From Liolophura sinensis (lineage: Eukaryota; Mollusca; Polyplacophora; Chitonida; Chitonidae), in the NCBI RefSeq assembly GCF_032854445.1, contig NC_088296.1, forward strand, positions 26,986,667 through 27,050,666: a stretch of DNA of 64,000 bases, given 5' to 3'. The position numbers were made by a program, and so were the translations under genes. How positions within the stretch are numbered: the first letter of the stretch is position 1; every line of letters begins with the position of its first letter. Positions 44,767 to 58,000 of this stretch are shown in pieces. Under the pieces are notes generated by a model that made no database searches, had not been told where the DNA came from, and worked only from the letters and a program-made list of their open reading frames with translations.

Positions 44767-47700
44767 GTAAGTCAGACACCTGTACTGAGATACACATTTG
44801 AATATGACAGATGCATGTGAAATTCATTTCTTTATTTGATTGATGCAGGATCTACTATTGATTTAATTCCATTACGTGTACGATTATGGTCGCATTTGTG
44901 GATGGGGAAAATCGGTAGCGAGCTAAATCGTTTTTTCATTATGGCCACATTTGTGGATGAGGAAAACCGGTGGCGAGCACAATCAGTTTTTGATTATGGT
45001 CACATTTGTGGATGATGAAAATCGGTGGCGAGCATAATCGTTTTCTCATTATGGCCACATTTGTGGATGAGGAAAACCGGTGGCGAGCACAGTCAGTTTT
45101 TGATTATGGTCACATTTATGGATGAGGAAAACCGGTGGCGAGCACAGTCAGTTTTTGATTATGGTCACATTTGTGGATGAGAAAAATCGGTGGCGAGCAT
45201 AATCAGTTTTGGATTATGGTCACATTTGTGGATGAGAAAAATCGGTGGCGAGCATAATCAGTTCTTGATCATATTTATTTTACTTGTTGTTTAATATCCA
45301 AGAATTTTTCACATGCGATAGGGGTCTTTTTTATGGTAAAAAAAAAACCATACCGCATAAACCACCGACCTTTAATTTGTCCTCCGTGTGACATACACAT
45401 CGCGATCATTAGACTCATGAAAGCGTCACTGGTGGATTATTGTCACCAAAGCCCCAAAAAAAGCGTGACCGGGAGAATGTGTCAAATCAAGGGATTGAAC
45501 CCGTACACATAGCCTACTTTATGTGTTCTTCCGATAGAAAGACAAGCGCCTTAAACCACTCGTCCACCTGTGGTGAATACTGTTAAAATTTGTCATAAGT
45601 ATACATTACCACTATAGGTAGGTTGTATACACCTGTGTGCACCTGTATGTATGTAGGTAGTAGTGTTATAGTGTCTGTAGTATAGTGTGAAGTAGTGTCT
45701 GAGCTTTATTCAGGCCCATTTGTTTCTGTATGTGATGGTGTAGTTACGATATTTACCACTTATACGACTGTGGTCTGATTTGCGAGTTGATGAAACCGGT
45801 GGTGAGCATCATTAAGCTCTTTGCCAAATATGCAGTACACATGTTTATTATCTGTATGAAGGGAAATTGTCAGGATTTCCTTCACTGATAAAAGTTATAT
45901 ATCTCATTACAGTAAGGTATTACTTTTGTTATTACACACCCCGACGCCATGACATTAAAAAAGAAACATTTTCTTTTATGACGTCCCAATCCGATCTTTG
46001 CAGGATGACGTCATAATAAAAGTTCAGTTAACTTTAACATTTCTTACGTCACGCAACAAGATACGACGTTATATTAGATACACAAGTCGGTGAAGGCCTA
46101 CAGCTGAAAACATTGCCTAAAATTGTTCAAATACACAAAATCACGATATTGTCAAAAACAGAATATTGCACAGTGAAGGTTGAATATCACAAATATTTTT
46201 CGAGTGAGCTGTGAAAACCGCAAATAATATCATTTCATGCTGTTTATTTATACAAACAAAGGAATTTGAATTTGTTTACTTTCATGATTTATATAAATAT
46301 CAACTATGGGAATCTTGTTCAGTGATAAAGTGTTATTTCGCACACTTTAAAAAGAAACATTTCACGTTGAAAAAGAAACAGTACAATGTACATCTGTAGC
46401 TAACCAGCATGCAGTTGTGAAAACAACAGACAGCTTTATACATACACATATAACATGGTATAGCACGTACATTGGTGTGTGTGATGTCATAGGGTTATAT
46501 TTGTGTTATTTTGGGGGTTTTATTAGTTAATATTCTATTTATTTATTTGACTGGTGTTTTACGCCGTACTCAAGAATATTTCACTTATACGACGGCGGCC
46601 AGCATTATGGTGAGTGGAAACCGGGCAGAGCCCGGGGGAAACCCACGACCATCCGCACGTTGCTGGCAGACCTTCCCACGTACGTATTAGTTAATATAGA
46701 GACGAAATGTGGGTGTATCCTCGTGTGTATGATTAGACATTTGCTGCGCACCTGTCGGGTACTTTGAACTTTGACCTATGCCCTATGTGATTCTAATCAT
46801 CTAACTATAGTGATACCATATAATAACGTATATTCTGCCATCACTCAGGCATAATAGTATTCTACCAAAATTAACAGGCCCGCTGCGCTGGCCTAATAGA
46901 ACGTCCGCCTCGAATCGGGGGACAAGGGATCAAACCCCGGTCGGGTCATACCAAAGACTTTATAAAAATGGTAATCGTTGTTTCCTCGCCTGGCACTCAG
47001 CACAGAGAAGCTACAGCAAGAAAACAGGAGTGGACATTCGGGAGTTCTACTTCATCCCTAAAACTTATGACAGTGACTCGTAGTTACACACCGCTGACGT
47101 TTAATACATGAATCAAAGAATGTGACTAGAATACGTCATTGGCTCGGCATGTTGTTGTAAATGTAGGGTGAATTCGCAAAGGATCACTTTTACTTTAGTT
47201 CGTATGTATGCGTAAGCTTTTCTTCCTAACTGAGGTCACTGTACAGAGTTGCAGAATTACCAGGCCTTGTATATTCACGAGGAAAGTCATAGTGCCAAGC
47301 GACGCAAATCACGTGTACATGTTCAAGGTGGTTTAATTAATGTACCCAGTATGCAGATTATAAGCGCAGTATACATGGCCATGCCATAGCCTAATGAGCT
47401 ATATATGTATGCAGATAAAAACAGGGCAGCACATCGGCTGATGACCCTATCTGATCTGCACACATTCAGGTATGTGTAGCTAATGTGACCTACGTATGAG
47501 CTCACATGCATTTATACCTGCCCGTTATACATGCCGGCATAGGTGCGCATGTACATGCAGGTATAGGTAACTCTGTACATGCAGGTATAGCTGCGCGTGT
47601 ATATACAGGTATATCTGCGCGTGTACATGCTGATATTGCTGCATGTGTACATGCAGGTATAGCTGTGCGTGTACATGCAGGTATAGCTGAGCGTGTACAT

Positions 47701-50700
47701 GCAGGTATAGCTGAGCGTGTACATGCAGGTATAGCTGAGCGTGTACATGCAGGTATAGCTGTGCGTGTACATGCAGGTATAGCTGTGCGTGTACATGCAG
47801 GTATAGCTGAGCGTGTACATGCAGGTATAGCTGAGCGTGTACATGCAGGTATAGCTGAGCGTGTACATGCAGGTATAGCTGAGCGTGTACATGCAGGTAT
47901 AGCTGAGCGTGTACATGCAGGTATAGCTGTGCGTGTACATGCAGGTATAGCTTTGCGTGTACATGCAGGTATAGCTGAGCGTGTACATGCAGGTATAGCT
48001 GAGCGTGTACATGCAGGTATAGCTGTGCGTGTACATGCAGGTATAGCTGAGCGTGTACATGCTCACTTTGACTGACCGCTCGCGATTATATTCACACCAT
48101 TACATACAGGCCAGGGTGCACATTTGTGTAAGCCTGCATTGAGCATTTAATCTCTGTACGTGGACCTGCTAAAAATGTTTCAACCCTTTTGTTTTCAGAT
48201 TTAACCACAATGGATTTAAACTCAAATTTAGGGGTTCTTATGTTAGGTTTGTGTGGATACAGAAGTGTGTAAGTTTATTTTCTTCTCTGGGATTCCTTGT
48301 CTGATTTGCTATCTACATGCACATTAGTGTGTAGACATTTTAGATACAGCTACAGGGGGCAGCAACCGTAGCACTGGTGTATTTTTATATTATTGACATC
48401 TAAAGTTCGACCTCTTGTGAAAATAATTGAAATCCGGTCAGATATACATATACTTCTTGAAAAAGCCTTTACAAGATCTCCTTGAGTTGGAAAAAATATT
48501 CGTACTAATTCATTAACTCAGTCTATGTTCGTGACTTCTTGCGGCATTAACAAATTCACCCATAGTCGGCGAGAATCCTGACCTGAATTAATGAAATTTG
48601 CAAATAAACAGGTCACGTGAATAGCATATGACATGACTCATGCGCAGTCGAGTATGCAATCAGCGAACTATTCCGTTCCTGTATACTGCGTAATTTGGAC
48701 AGAAGTGAATAAATGATTTTCTCCTGACGTTGTCCCGTGGACACATCGTTGTCGACTTCCTCAAGCCAGACTAACACCAAGTGATCTAGTACATCCAGGT
48801 ATAAATATTTATATATAGGGTCTGTCCAGGTGTAAATATTAATTTATAGGGTCTGTCCAGGTGTAAATATTAATTTATAGGGTCTGTCCAGGTGTAAATA
48901 TTAATTTATAGGGCCTGGCCAGGTGTAAATATAAATATATTTTGGGTTTGTCCAGGTGTAAGAATTAATATATAGACTCATTCCAATTGTCAGTATTACT
49001 ATATAGAGTCCATTCAGGTTTAAATATCCATTTATAGAGTCTGTCTGGATGTAAATATTATTACTATTGATGGCACGTATTGATCATGACTGTAGAATTC
49101 TATGATGTTAATCTGTGTGTATTTAGACAATTAAATACAGACTTAATTTAGACAAAATGACGGATATTCTAGAAAACAAATTCTGAACTACATGTGTATA
49201 ATTTTATATCAAGCTGTTTCCCCGGAACCAAAGCTGTATGCCTCATTCAAACTCATTAATCTCCGAGCAACTTAATGGCGGCTGTGCAAGTGACTTTTAC
49301 ACACATTGCATGTGACTGTTATAGACATTGCATGTGACTGTTACACACATTGCATGTGACTGTTACACACATTGCATGTGACTGTTATAGACATTGCATA
49401 TGACTGTTACACACATTGCATGTGACTGTTATAGACATTGCATATGACTGTTACACACATTGCATGTGACTGTTATAGACATTGCATGTGACGGTTACAC
49501 ACATTGCATGTGACTGTTATAGGCATTGCATGCATGGATTCCCCGATAACTTTAGTTTCGTGACAACTCATATATGTTACTATTCTAGTTCTAACAGAGG
49601 CCATTCCATTATCTCTTCAGACTTGACCCTGGCATGTATAGTGTGTAATTTCATTTCTGTCCAAATACCTGGAGCACATGTTGACCAATGAAGTGTTAGA
49701 GCGAAGGTGCGCTTTTAACCAATCATATTAACTGAGGTCAAATCATTTCTTTAGGAAGAACATGTGGCTGATTGGTGGGATCGCCAAGTTATGTCTGATC
49801 TGTAGTTCAATCGAACTAGCTGCTGTGTTCATATCAGTCAAGGGCCCAAAGTCACGGCAGTGAAGCGAAAGCCAACCGTTGATATTGTACTTATTATCCC
49901 TTTGCATGGTTTTCATGTGATTGTATGTTAAATGTGATGACAACTTAGCCTTTTGAGTAATTCTAGACCAGTCACGTCTAATACATTGCAATTAACACCC
50001 GTACGTATTTTTTACCCAATTCTGCTTAAGCCATGGTACTAGGGGCGTGTAAATTGCTACTATTTATGCATTTCCATGAACAGTTCGAATAGAACCCTGA
50101 CTGAGGTAAATTGACAAGATGTCGTATTTCACCGGTTACGTGTGACTATTTACCAGCTATCACACTACAGACTCTGCTCTGGATTTACTCTGTATGCCGT
50201 ACGTCTTTAATTATAATTATTTCGTTCTTAACTTAAGATCCTCAGCTGTAGACGACACAAAATATACTACCTTTCTTTTCTTTCATTGTATATACCAAAA
50301 ACCGCCAGTGTTAACAGCGATATATCCCACACAACATGAGCTTGAGGGAAGGTATGTGTAACTGCTGAGTGCCTGAAAGCAACAAACCCCCTTGTCGTAA
50401 CCGCGCGGAAACGTTTAGATGACAGACAATGATAGTGAAGTTGTAATAACCAGTTTTCGTAAGAATAGGAGCAATTTCAGTGAACTATCCACAAATGAAA
50501 GAGATTTGGATCGAGGTGACTAACTTCAAGCACAGTTCTAGGCGATATGAAGGAGAAGCTCCTCTGCGTATCACATGAGAGGAAATGGCATTGATGGAGA
50601 CAGAGCTAGCTTAAGCAAGTAAAACCTGAAAAAGGACTTTAACTCTAATATCACCTGCACTTTGATACCAAAACCTAAATTTATTTATATTTGTCCTGTG

Positions 50701-53700
50701 CTGTAACTTTGGAAGAAATGCTGGCATGATCACGTTTGCAGTTTTAACCAGAGCCAGCAAACGTTTTAGTATGGAATCGGCCGCCAGCTGCCTTATTTGT
50801 GCCGTGTGCACAACTTGGTCATGAGCATTTCCAAGAAATATCCCAGTATGAGTGAGCAATATTCCGGCAGCATTGATCGTGCGTGTTGACTGACGACAGT
50901 TTGGTTTTACGGATGCTGTCAGCGCACTAATGCAGGCGTCTGCCTCCCCTCTCTGAAAAATCTCCAACGATATAGAACAAAGAAGCACGTGATTCGGCCT
51001 GATTATTGCCGTTACAATTTTTCGTTGCCAGTGTGTTTTTCTAGATTTGCCCTGCTGTTTTTCCTACAGTCTGTATGCTTGTGCTTGTTCTCTTGTTCCC
51101 GGTGACGGGTATATGGCCGGTTGTTACATGTATTTTTGCTTGTGTTTAATCCCTTGTTCCCGCTGACTGGTATATGGCCGGATTGTTACATGTATTTGTA
51201 CCTGTGTTTAATCCCTTGTTCCCGGTGACTGGTATATGGCCGGTTGTCACATGTATTTGTGCTTGTGTTTAATCCCTTGTTCCGGTATATGGCCAGTTGT
51301 TACATGTATTTGTGCTTGTGTTTAATCCCTTCTTCCCGGTGACTGGTATATGGCCGGTTGTCACATGTATTTGTGCTTGTGTTTAATCCCTTGTTCCCGG
51401 TGACTGGTATATGGCCGGTTGTTACATGTATTTGTGCTTGTGTTTAATCCCTTGTTCCCGGTGACTGGTATATGGCCGGGTTGTTACATGTATTTGTGCT
51501 TGTGTTTAATCCCCTGTTCCCGGTGACTGGTATATGGCCGGTTGTTACATGTATTTGTGCTTGTGTTTAATCCCTTGTTCCCGGTGACTGGTATATGGCC
51601 GGTTGTCACATGTATTTATACTTGTGTTTAATCCCTTGTTCCCGGTGACTGGTATATGGCCGGTTGTTACATGTATTTGTGCTTGTGTTTAATCCCTTGT
51701 TCCCGGTAACTGGTATATATTGCCGGATTGTTACATGTATTTGTACTTGTGTTTAATCCCTTGTTCCCGGGGACTGGTGTATGGCCGGATTGTTACATGT
51801 ATTTGTGCTTGTCTTTAATCCCTTGTTCCCGGTGACTGGTATATGGCCGGGTTGTTACATGTATTTATACTTGTGTTTAATCCCTTGTTCCCGGTGACTG
51901 GTATATGGCCGGATTGTTACATGTATTTGTACTTGTATTTAATCCCTTGTTCCCGGTGACTGGTATATGGCCGGATTGTTACATGTATTTGTGCTTGTGT
52001 TTAATCCCTTGTTCCCGGTGACTGGTATATGGCCGGTTGTTACATGTATTTGTGCTTGTGTTTAATCCCTTGTTCCCGGTAACTGGTATATATTGCCGGA
52101 TTGTTACATGTATTTGTGCTTGTGTTTAATACCTTGTTCCAGGTGACTGGTATATGGCCGGTTGTTACATGTATTTGTGCTTGTGCTTAATCCCTTCTTC
52201 CCTGTGATTGGTATATGGCCGGATTGTTACATGTATTTGTGCTTGTGTTTAATCCCTTGTTCCCGGTGACTGGTATAAGGCCAGATTGTTACATGTATTT
52301 GTGCTTGTGTTTAATCCCTTGTTCCCGGTGACTGGTATATGGCCGGATTGTTACATGTATTTGTGCTTGTGTTTAATCCCTTGTTCCCGGTGACTGGTAT
52401 ATGGCCGGTTGTTACATGTATTTGTGCTTGTGTTTAATCCCTTGTTCCCGGGGACTGGTATATGGCCGGATTGTTACATGTATTTGTACTTGTGTTTAAT
52501 CCCTTGTTCCAGGTGACTGGTATATGGCCGGATTGTTACATGTATTTGTGCTTGTGTTTAATACCTTGTTCCCGGTGACTGGTATATGGCCAGTTGTTAC
52601 ATGTATTTGTGCTTGTGTTTAATCCCTTCTTCCCGGTGACTGGTATATGGCCGGGATGTTACATGTATTTGTGCTTGTGTTTAATCCCTTGTTCCCGGTG
52701 ACTGGTATATGGCCGGTTGTTACATGTATTTGTAACGCAGATTGCTTCGTGCTAATCATTAACAAGACGAAACTAAACCAGATGTATTGTATGAAGAAAT
52801 GCATGACGGTGATGTCACTCACATGTCGCTAACACACTGAAGCAGAGGATGTCTTTTCTTGCTAAATTGGTTTTATTCCTGCCAAATCGAATCCATTTGC
52901 CTCCAAGTGCTGTCTTTTTCTGCTACAAGAGATTCATTAATCCACCGCGTGATAGGGTCCCTTTTGTTCGGGATGTAGATGTAGAAATCCTGTACGTAGA
53001 AGATAAGAGGCCTGTCGTCCGTTTCCTACCACATGGGGTTCATTCCCTCTCAGGTGGATCTCTTCTCTGTCAGACTGGATTTCTTTTCTGTTACATGAGG
53101 CCTCTTTTTCCTGTCAGATGGGGTTCCTTTCCTGGAAGTTGGGATCACTTTTCTGACAGACGGAATTCCATTCCTGACAGTTGGGATCTCTTTCCTCTCA
53201 GCGTTGATCCATTTCCTGACAGACGGAGTCCCTTTCCTGAAAGTTGGGATCTCTTTCCTTCTCAGATGGGTTTCTTTTCTGTCAGATGGGGTCTTTTTCC
53301 TGTCAGATGGGAACCCTTTCGACATTCGGACATTTGTGACCCCTTTCCTGTGACCCCTTTCCTGTCAGAGTCCCGTAGACAAAATCACTTTTGATGGGGA
53401 TGACTTGTAGACAGCATACGACGATACAGTCTTAGAACTGGAGAAAACCTGACAAATTCAGCTGAGAAAACTTTCTCTCAGTTTAGCCCTGTGGCGCGTC
53501 ACGCATGAGCTGTCCAGGTATGATAATTATAACTATATAAGGTTGTTCGTGTAGTTCTCAGTCTAAACGAATACAACTTTTGTATTATCTCCTTTATACA
53601 AATTGTCTCCTCGTAGTTTCATTCACAATGAACTGTCTGTTCCGTGCGAGTAATTTTCTTTACAAGAATACACATATAGCCATGGAAATCTCCTGAATAT

Positions 53701-54930
53701 TACCGTGGGTGATGCATGGTGTGTGTATCGGCTGTGTTCAAGGTCAAGGACGCTCCCAGGATGAGGTCACATACGAGTGTGTCTCATTGTGACACGACAT
53801 CCAATGCTGTTGTAGCTTTCTGTCGTCTTTAAGACTTCTTGAGTACGGCGTAAAACACCAATCAAATGAATAAATAAATCACATGTACCCCGATATATAG
53901 TATGATTGTGTATATTCACTTTCCTGTGTGACCCAATAGCACATTAGGGTAAATCCTGGTTCGAGTCACACCTAAGACTTTAGGTAAGACGTCTCAGCAC
54001 TAGATAAAAGAGCGGTGGAAATCCGTCCTGCAACAATATGACTGAAAAATTGAGTACGACGTTAATTCCCAAGCACTCCTGTGTGCCGTATATGTACATA
54101 TATTTACATGCCGGTGTGTAATATGTATACACTTTTGTAATGCAAATAGGTCACGTTACATTGCTATCTGTACTGTCACGAGTCAGTTAGTGTTTGGCAC
54201 GTTGTCTTAAGTTCACCCATAACCGCTGGCTTAATAAGGACGTGTAATTGATGTCACCTGTACGTATTAGCCAATTCATTATTCTCTCTATAATTAATGT
54301 TTTCCTGCTTGATAAGATGAATACCATTATAACGCTACGCGTGCGCGTCCGTGTGAAATATGCATCGTGGGGGTGTACGTGCGTACATACATGTAACAAT
54401 TCAGCATAAACTGTGGGCAAATCAAGAGAAAAAAAAACTATATAAAAAGACAGTTACGAACTCATGATCTCTATGTTGAAAACCTGTAATGGATGAAATG
54501 TCAATGTCGCTCGGTTGTTTAGTGTGGAGATTAAAGGCTCTCCATAGATTCAAATAGCTTGTGGCGAAAAATCCTGAAAAAATATAAACAGAATTTTGCC
54601 TTGTAGGGTCAGGCGATATGGCATGGAAATTCCCACGATGCTAAGAAGTTATTTTGCCAGAAATACATAGGTTGCATTAAAAAAAAAAACTGTATAAAAA
54701 TACAGTTTCGAACTCATGATCTCTATGTTGAAAACCTGTAATGGATGAAATGTCAATGTCCCTCGGTTGTTTAGCGTGGAGATTAAGGGCTCTCCATAGA
54801 TTCAAATAGCGTGTGGCGAAAAATCCTGAAGGTTGCATTAACCTTTGACCTTGTGTCGGTGTCGGACACATGTTGGCATGAGGTGAATACCACATGGGTT
54901 TAAAGTTCAGACGCCTAGGTGAAACAATGT

Positions 54931-55011
<81 letters not shown>

Positions 55012-58000
55012 CTGAGAAAATGTGGTGTAAATGTGGAAAGCATATGTACATTTATACTTTATGTATGCGAGTACAATGAAATGTAGAAACCCTCGTGCAT
55101 TGTGTTTTACGCTGTTCTCAAGAATATTTCACTGATACGACGGGGGCAAGCGTTATGGTGGGAGGAAACCGAGCAGAGCCCGGGGGGAACCCACGACTAT
55201 CCGCAGGTTGGTGACAAGTCTTCCCGCGTAGAGGGAGCCAGCACGAGCTGGACTTGAACTAACAGCGAGCATATTGTTGGGCTCATGGGTCATTGCGCGG
55301 TGTTGGCGTGCTAACCCCCTCGGCCACGGGAAGTCATTTATAGTTCTTTGCAAACAAATACATGGTGATCAGAGTTGCGAATGTTTTCAGCGTGAAGAAA
55401 CTTCTGGGGCTTTTCACAAACTAAGATGTTTTCGTATTGTACAGTGCGTTGTCAGTATGCAACTGGATACTACACACGTATCTGCTGTTAACGTATAGCC
55501 TAGTAAAAATTTGAAATCTTTCACTTATTTAATAACGCTCAGTTTTGGTAAAACTTAATTTGTGACTTCTTTATTTGATTGGTGTTTTACGTCGGACTCA
55601 AAAATATTTGACTTACATGACGGCGTCCAGCATTATAGCAGGACGAAAACGGCCAGACCCCTTGGGAAATCACCACGACCACTCAGTGACTGAGCTGTGT
55701 TGAAAAATACTTCGAATTTTAGCCACATGGGTTAAAAGCGACCTTGAATTAAAACAGTAAACCAGTTTTCATCGAGTGTCCACTTGAGTGTCTTCTTATG
55801 TCTTTGTAGCATGTTTGTCCCAGCATATTTGAAGGTATTTCATATAACACCAGACATGACCCAGGCCCAAAGTCCCCGTATAATGACACCTTGCAAAACT
55901 GACACCATGCAAAATTGACACCCAGTCACCTACAAATCACCGCATATTTACACCAGACATTACACCAAAACACAGCACTGACACCAAACATTACGCGGTT
56001 ATCATATATTTGGCGCTTATTCACCGAATGTTGACACCAGACATGAGAGACAGGCACGGTATACTGACATCAGACATGACACCAGGTCATCGTATAGTGA
56101 CACCACATGGCACCCAGACTCCATATATACTGAAAGCAAAGATGACATACATCGTATACTGACACCAGATATGACACCTTGTCGCTGTATACTGGCTCAA
56201 CACATGGCACCCAGACACTGTATACTGACAATAAACGTGACACTAAGTCACGTCAAATTGACAGCAGACATGACACCCAATCACCGCTTCCGAGAAGGAC
56301 ACCCTCACGGCCTCACGTCTCAGTCAGGGTTATGCAGCCATTAGTATCGGGAGCCGTCTACAATTTATATTCAGCAACACCTCATTTACGAAAATAGGGC
56401 CGTGTTAAATAATTGTCAGATTTAAGCCCAAAAGTTACATAAAACGCGAAATAACACAGATGCGAATAAAAGCGGACGCGCAAGCAAAACTGAGTCACTG
56501 CACGGAGACAAAAGGTCCACATCGATTTCCCGAGTGTAGACGAGTACACGACTATTGTTTACTAGTTACATTGACCTGTCACATGGTGAGACTAGGCCTG
56601 ACCTGGAAATGGCCTGATTTCTTTGCGACTGATTGGGCAGGTGTTCCAGTTACCGTAAACTTTATAATTATGTTATCTTTGCTTCTATGAAAATGGGATA
56701 GCAGGTTAAATGTGAAAAAAAAAACAACACCGGGAGGAGACTGTGGAAATCCAAAGGCCTGTTATTTTATCGGTGAGCTTGTTTTTTCTTTTATCAGAGA
56801 TATATAAATGACGAATACTAGTATTTTAACCTGGCGACTGGAGTACGCTGACCTACATATGGCACGTTATTTACTTTGTAAACATTTTCATTGGTTTCCA
56901 TCAGGTGGACATAGTCATAAAATGTGAATGTATATACTAGTCGACGAAATATGTTTTATACTTTGCTGATTAGAGTATAGGCCTACGATTGCGTGGTAAC
57001 GGGCGCATCAGAAAGACCTTTATTTTTAACGAATAAAACTTGGGTTTATATATACTTGGCGGATTTCAGTGCGGGTTTGTGTACATACAACATTATACGT
57101 GCAAATCTTTTCAATACGCCGGCCTGCCGATGTATCCGTTAAGGAAAATGACACAATTTAAAATCGTTAGAGCGAATTTTTCTATTAAGAAATGACGTTT
57201 TCAACCGCCACTCCCCACACTGTATATATGTGAGCATAAGGAGTTGTTCCTTTTTACGTCTTTATATCCATGTATCTTTTTTTTTGTTGGATCGTGCCGA
57301 CTTCAGGGGAGTGTCATGGTATACTGACGTGTACTGTCATAGATGTACACGTGCTCTTTTACTACAATTTCCTTCATTACATTTGTGCTCCAAGTGGCTG
57401 TTGTGAAGGCAATACCATCATCTTCACCCAAAGGTAGCATTGTCTAAAGCCCCCAACACCGCTCCAGCTATGCATGGGAACGTTGTGTAGGTCCACACCG
57501 AAAAGTAGCGTGTGTCTATACCGGAAAAAAGGGCTTGTCTATACCGGAAAGTAGTGTATGTCTATACCGGAAAGTAGTGCGTGTCTCCACTCAAAAGTAC
57601 TGTATGTCTATACTGAACAGTATTGTTTGTTTATACCGAAAACAGGGCATGTTTGCGCTGAAAAATAGTGTATGTCTTCAACGAAAAATAGTGCATGTTT
57701 GCGCTGAAAAGTAGTGTATGTCTATACCGAAATGTCGTACATGTCTACACCAAAAAAGTAGTGTATGTCTATACCGAAAAGTAGTGCATGTCTACACCGA
57801 AAGGTAGTGTATGCCTATACCGAAAAGTCGTGTATGTCTATACCGAAAAGTCGTGTATGTCTGTACCGAAAAGAAGTACATGTCTATACCAAAAAGAACA
57901 TGTATTGCTTCGGTAAGCCACGCCCAAGGTTCCAGGTCAGGATTCTATATTGTCCAATTTATAAAATGCAATATGGCCGTGTTATAATGTAGTTGAAAGT

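Noticed and set aside
47506-48075. 189-codon ORF and its 184-codon antisense partner
   Set aside because: Pure 24-bp repeat read on both strands, with no unique coding part or splice context.
52849-53394. 181-codon plus-strand ORF
   Set aside because: Mostly a degenerate 27-bp repeat within Rab8 intron 1, with no domain and no splice evidence.
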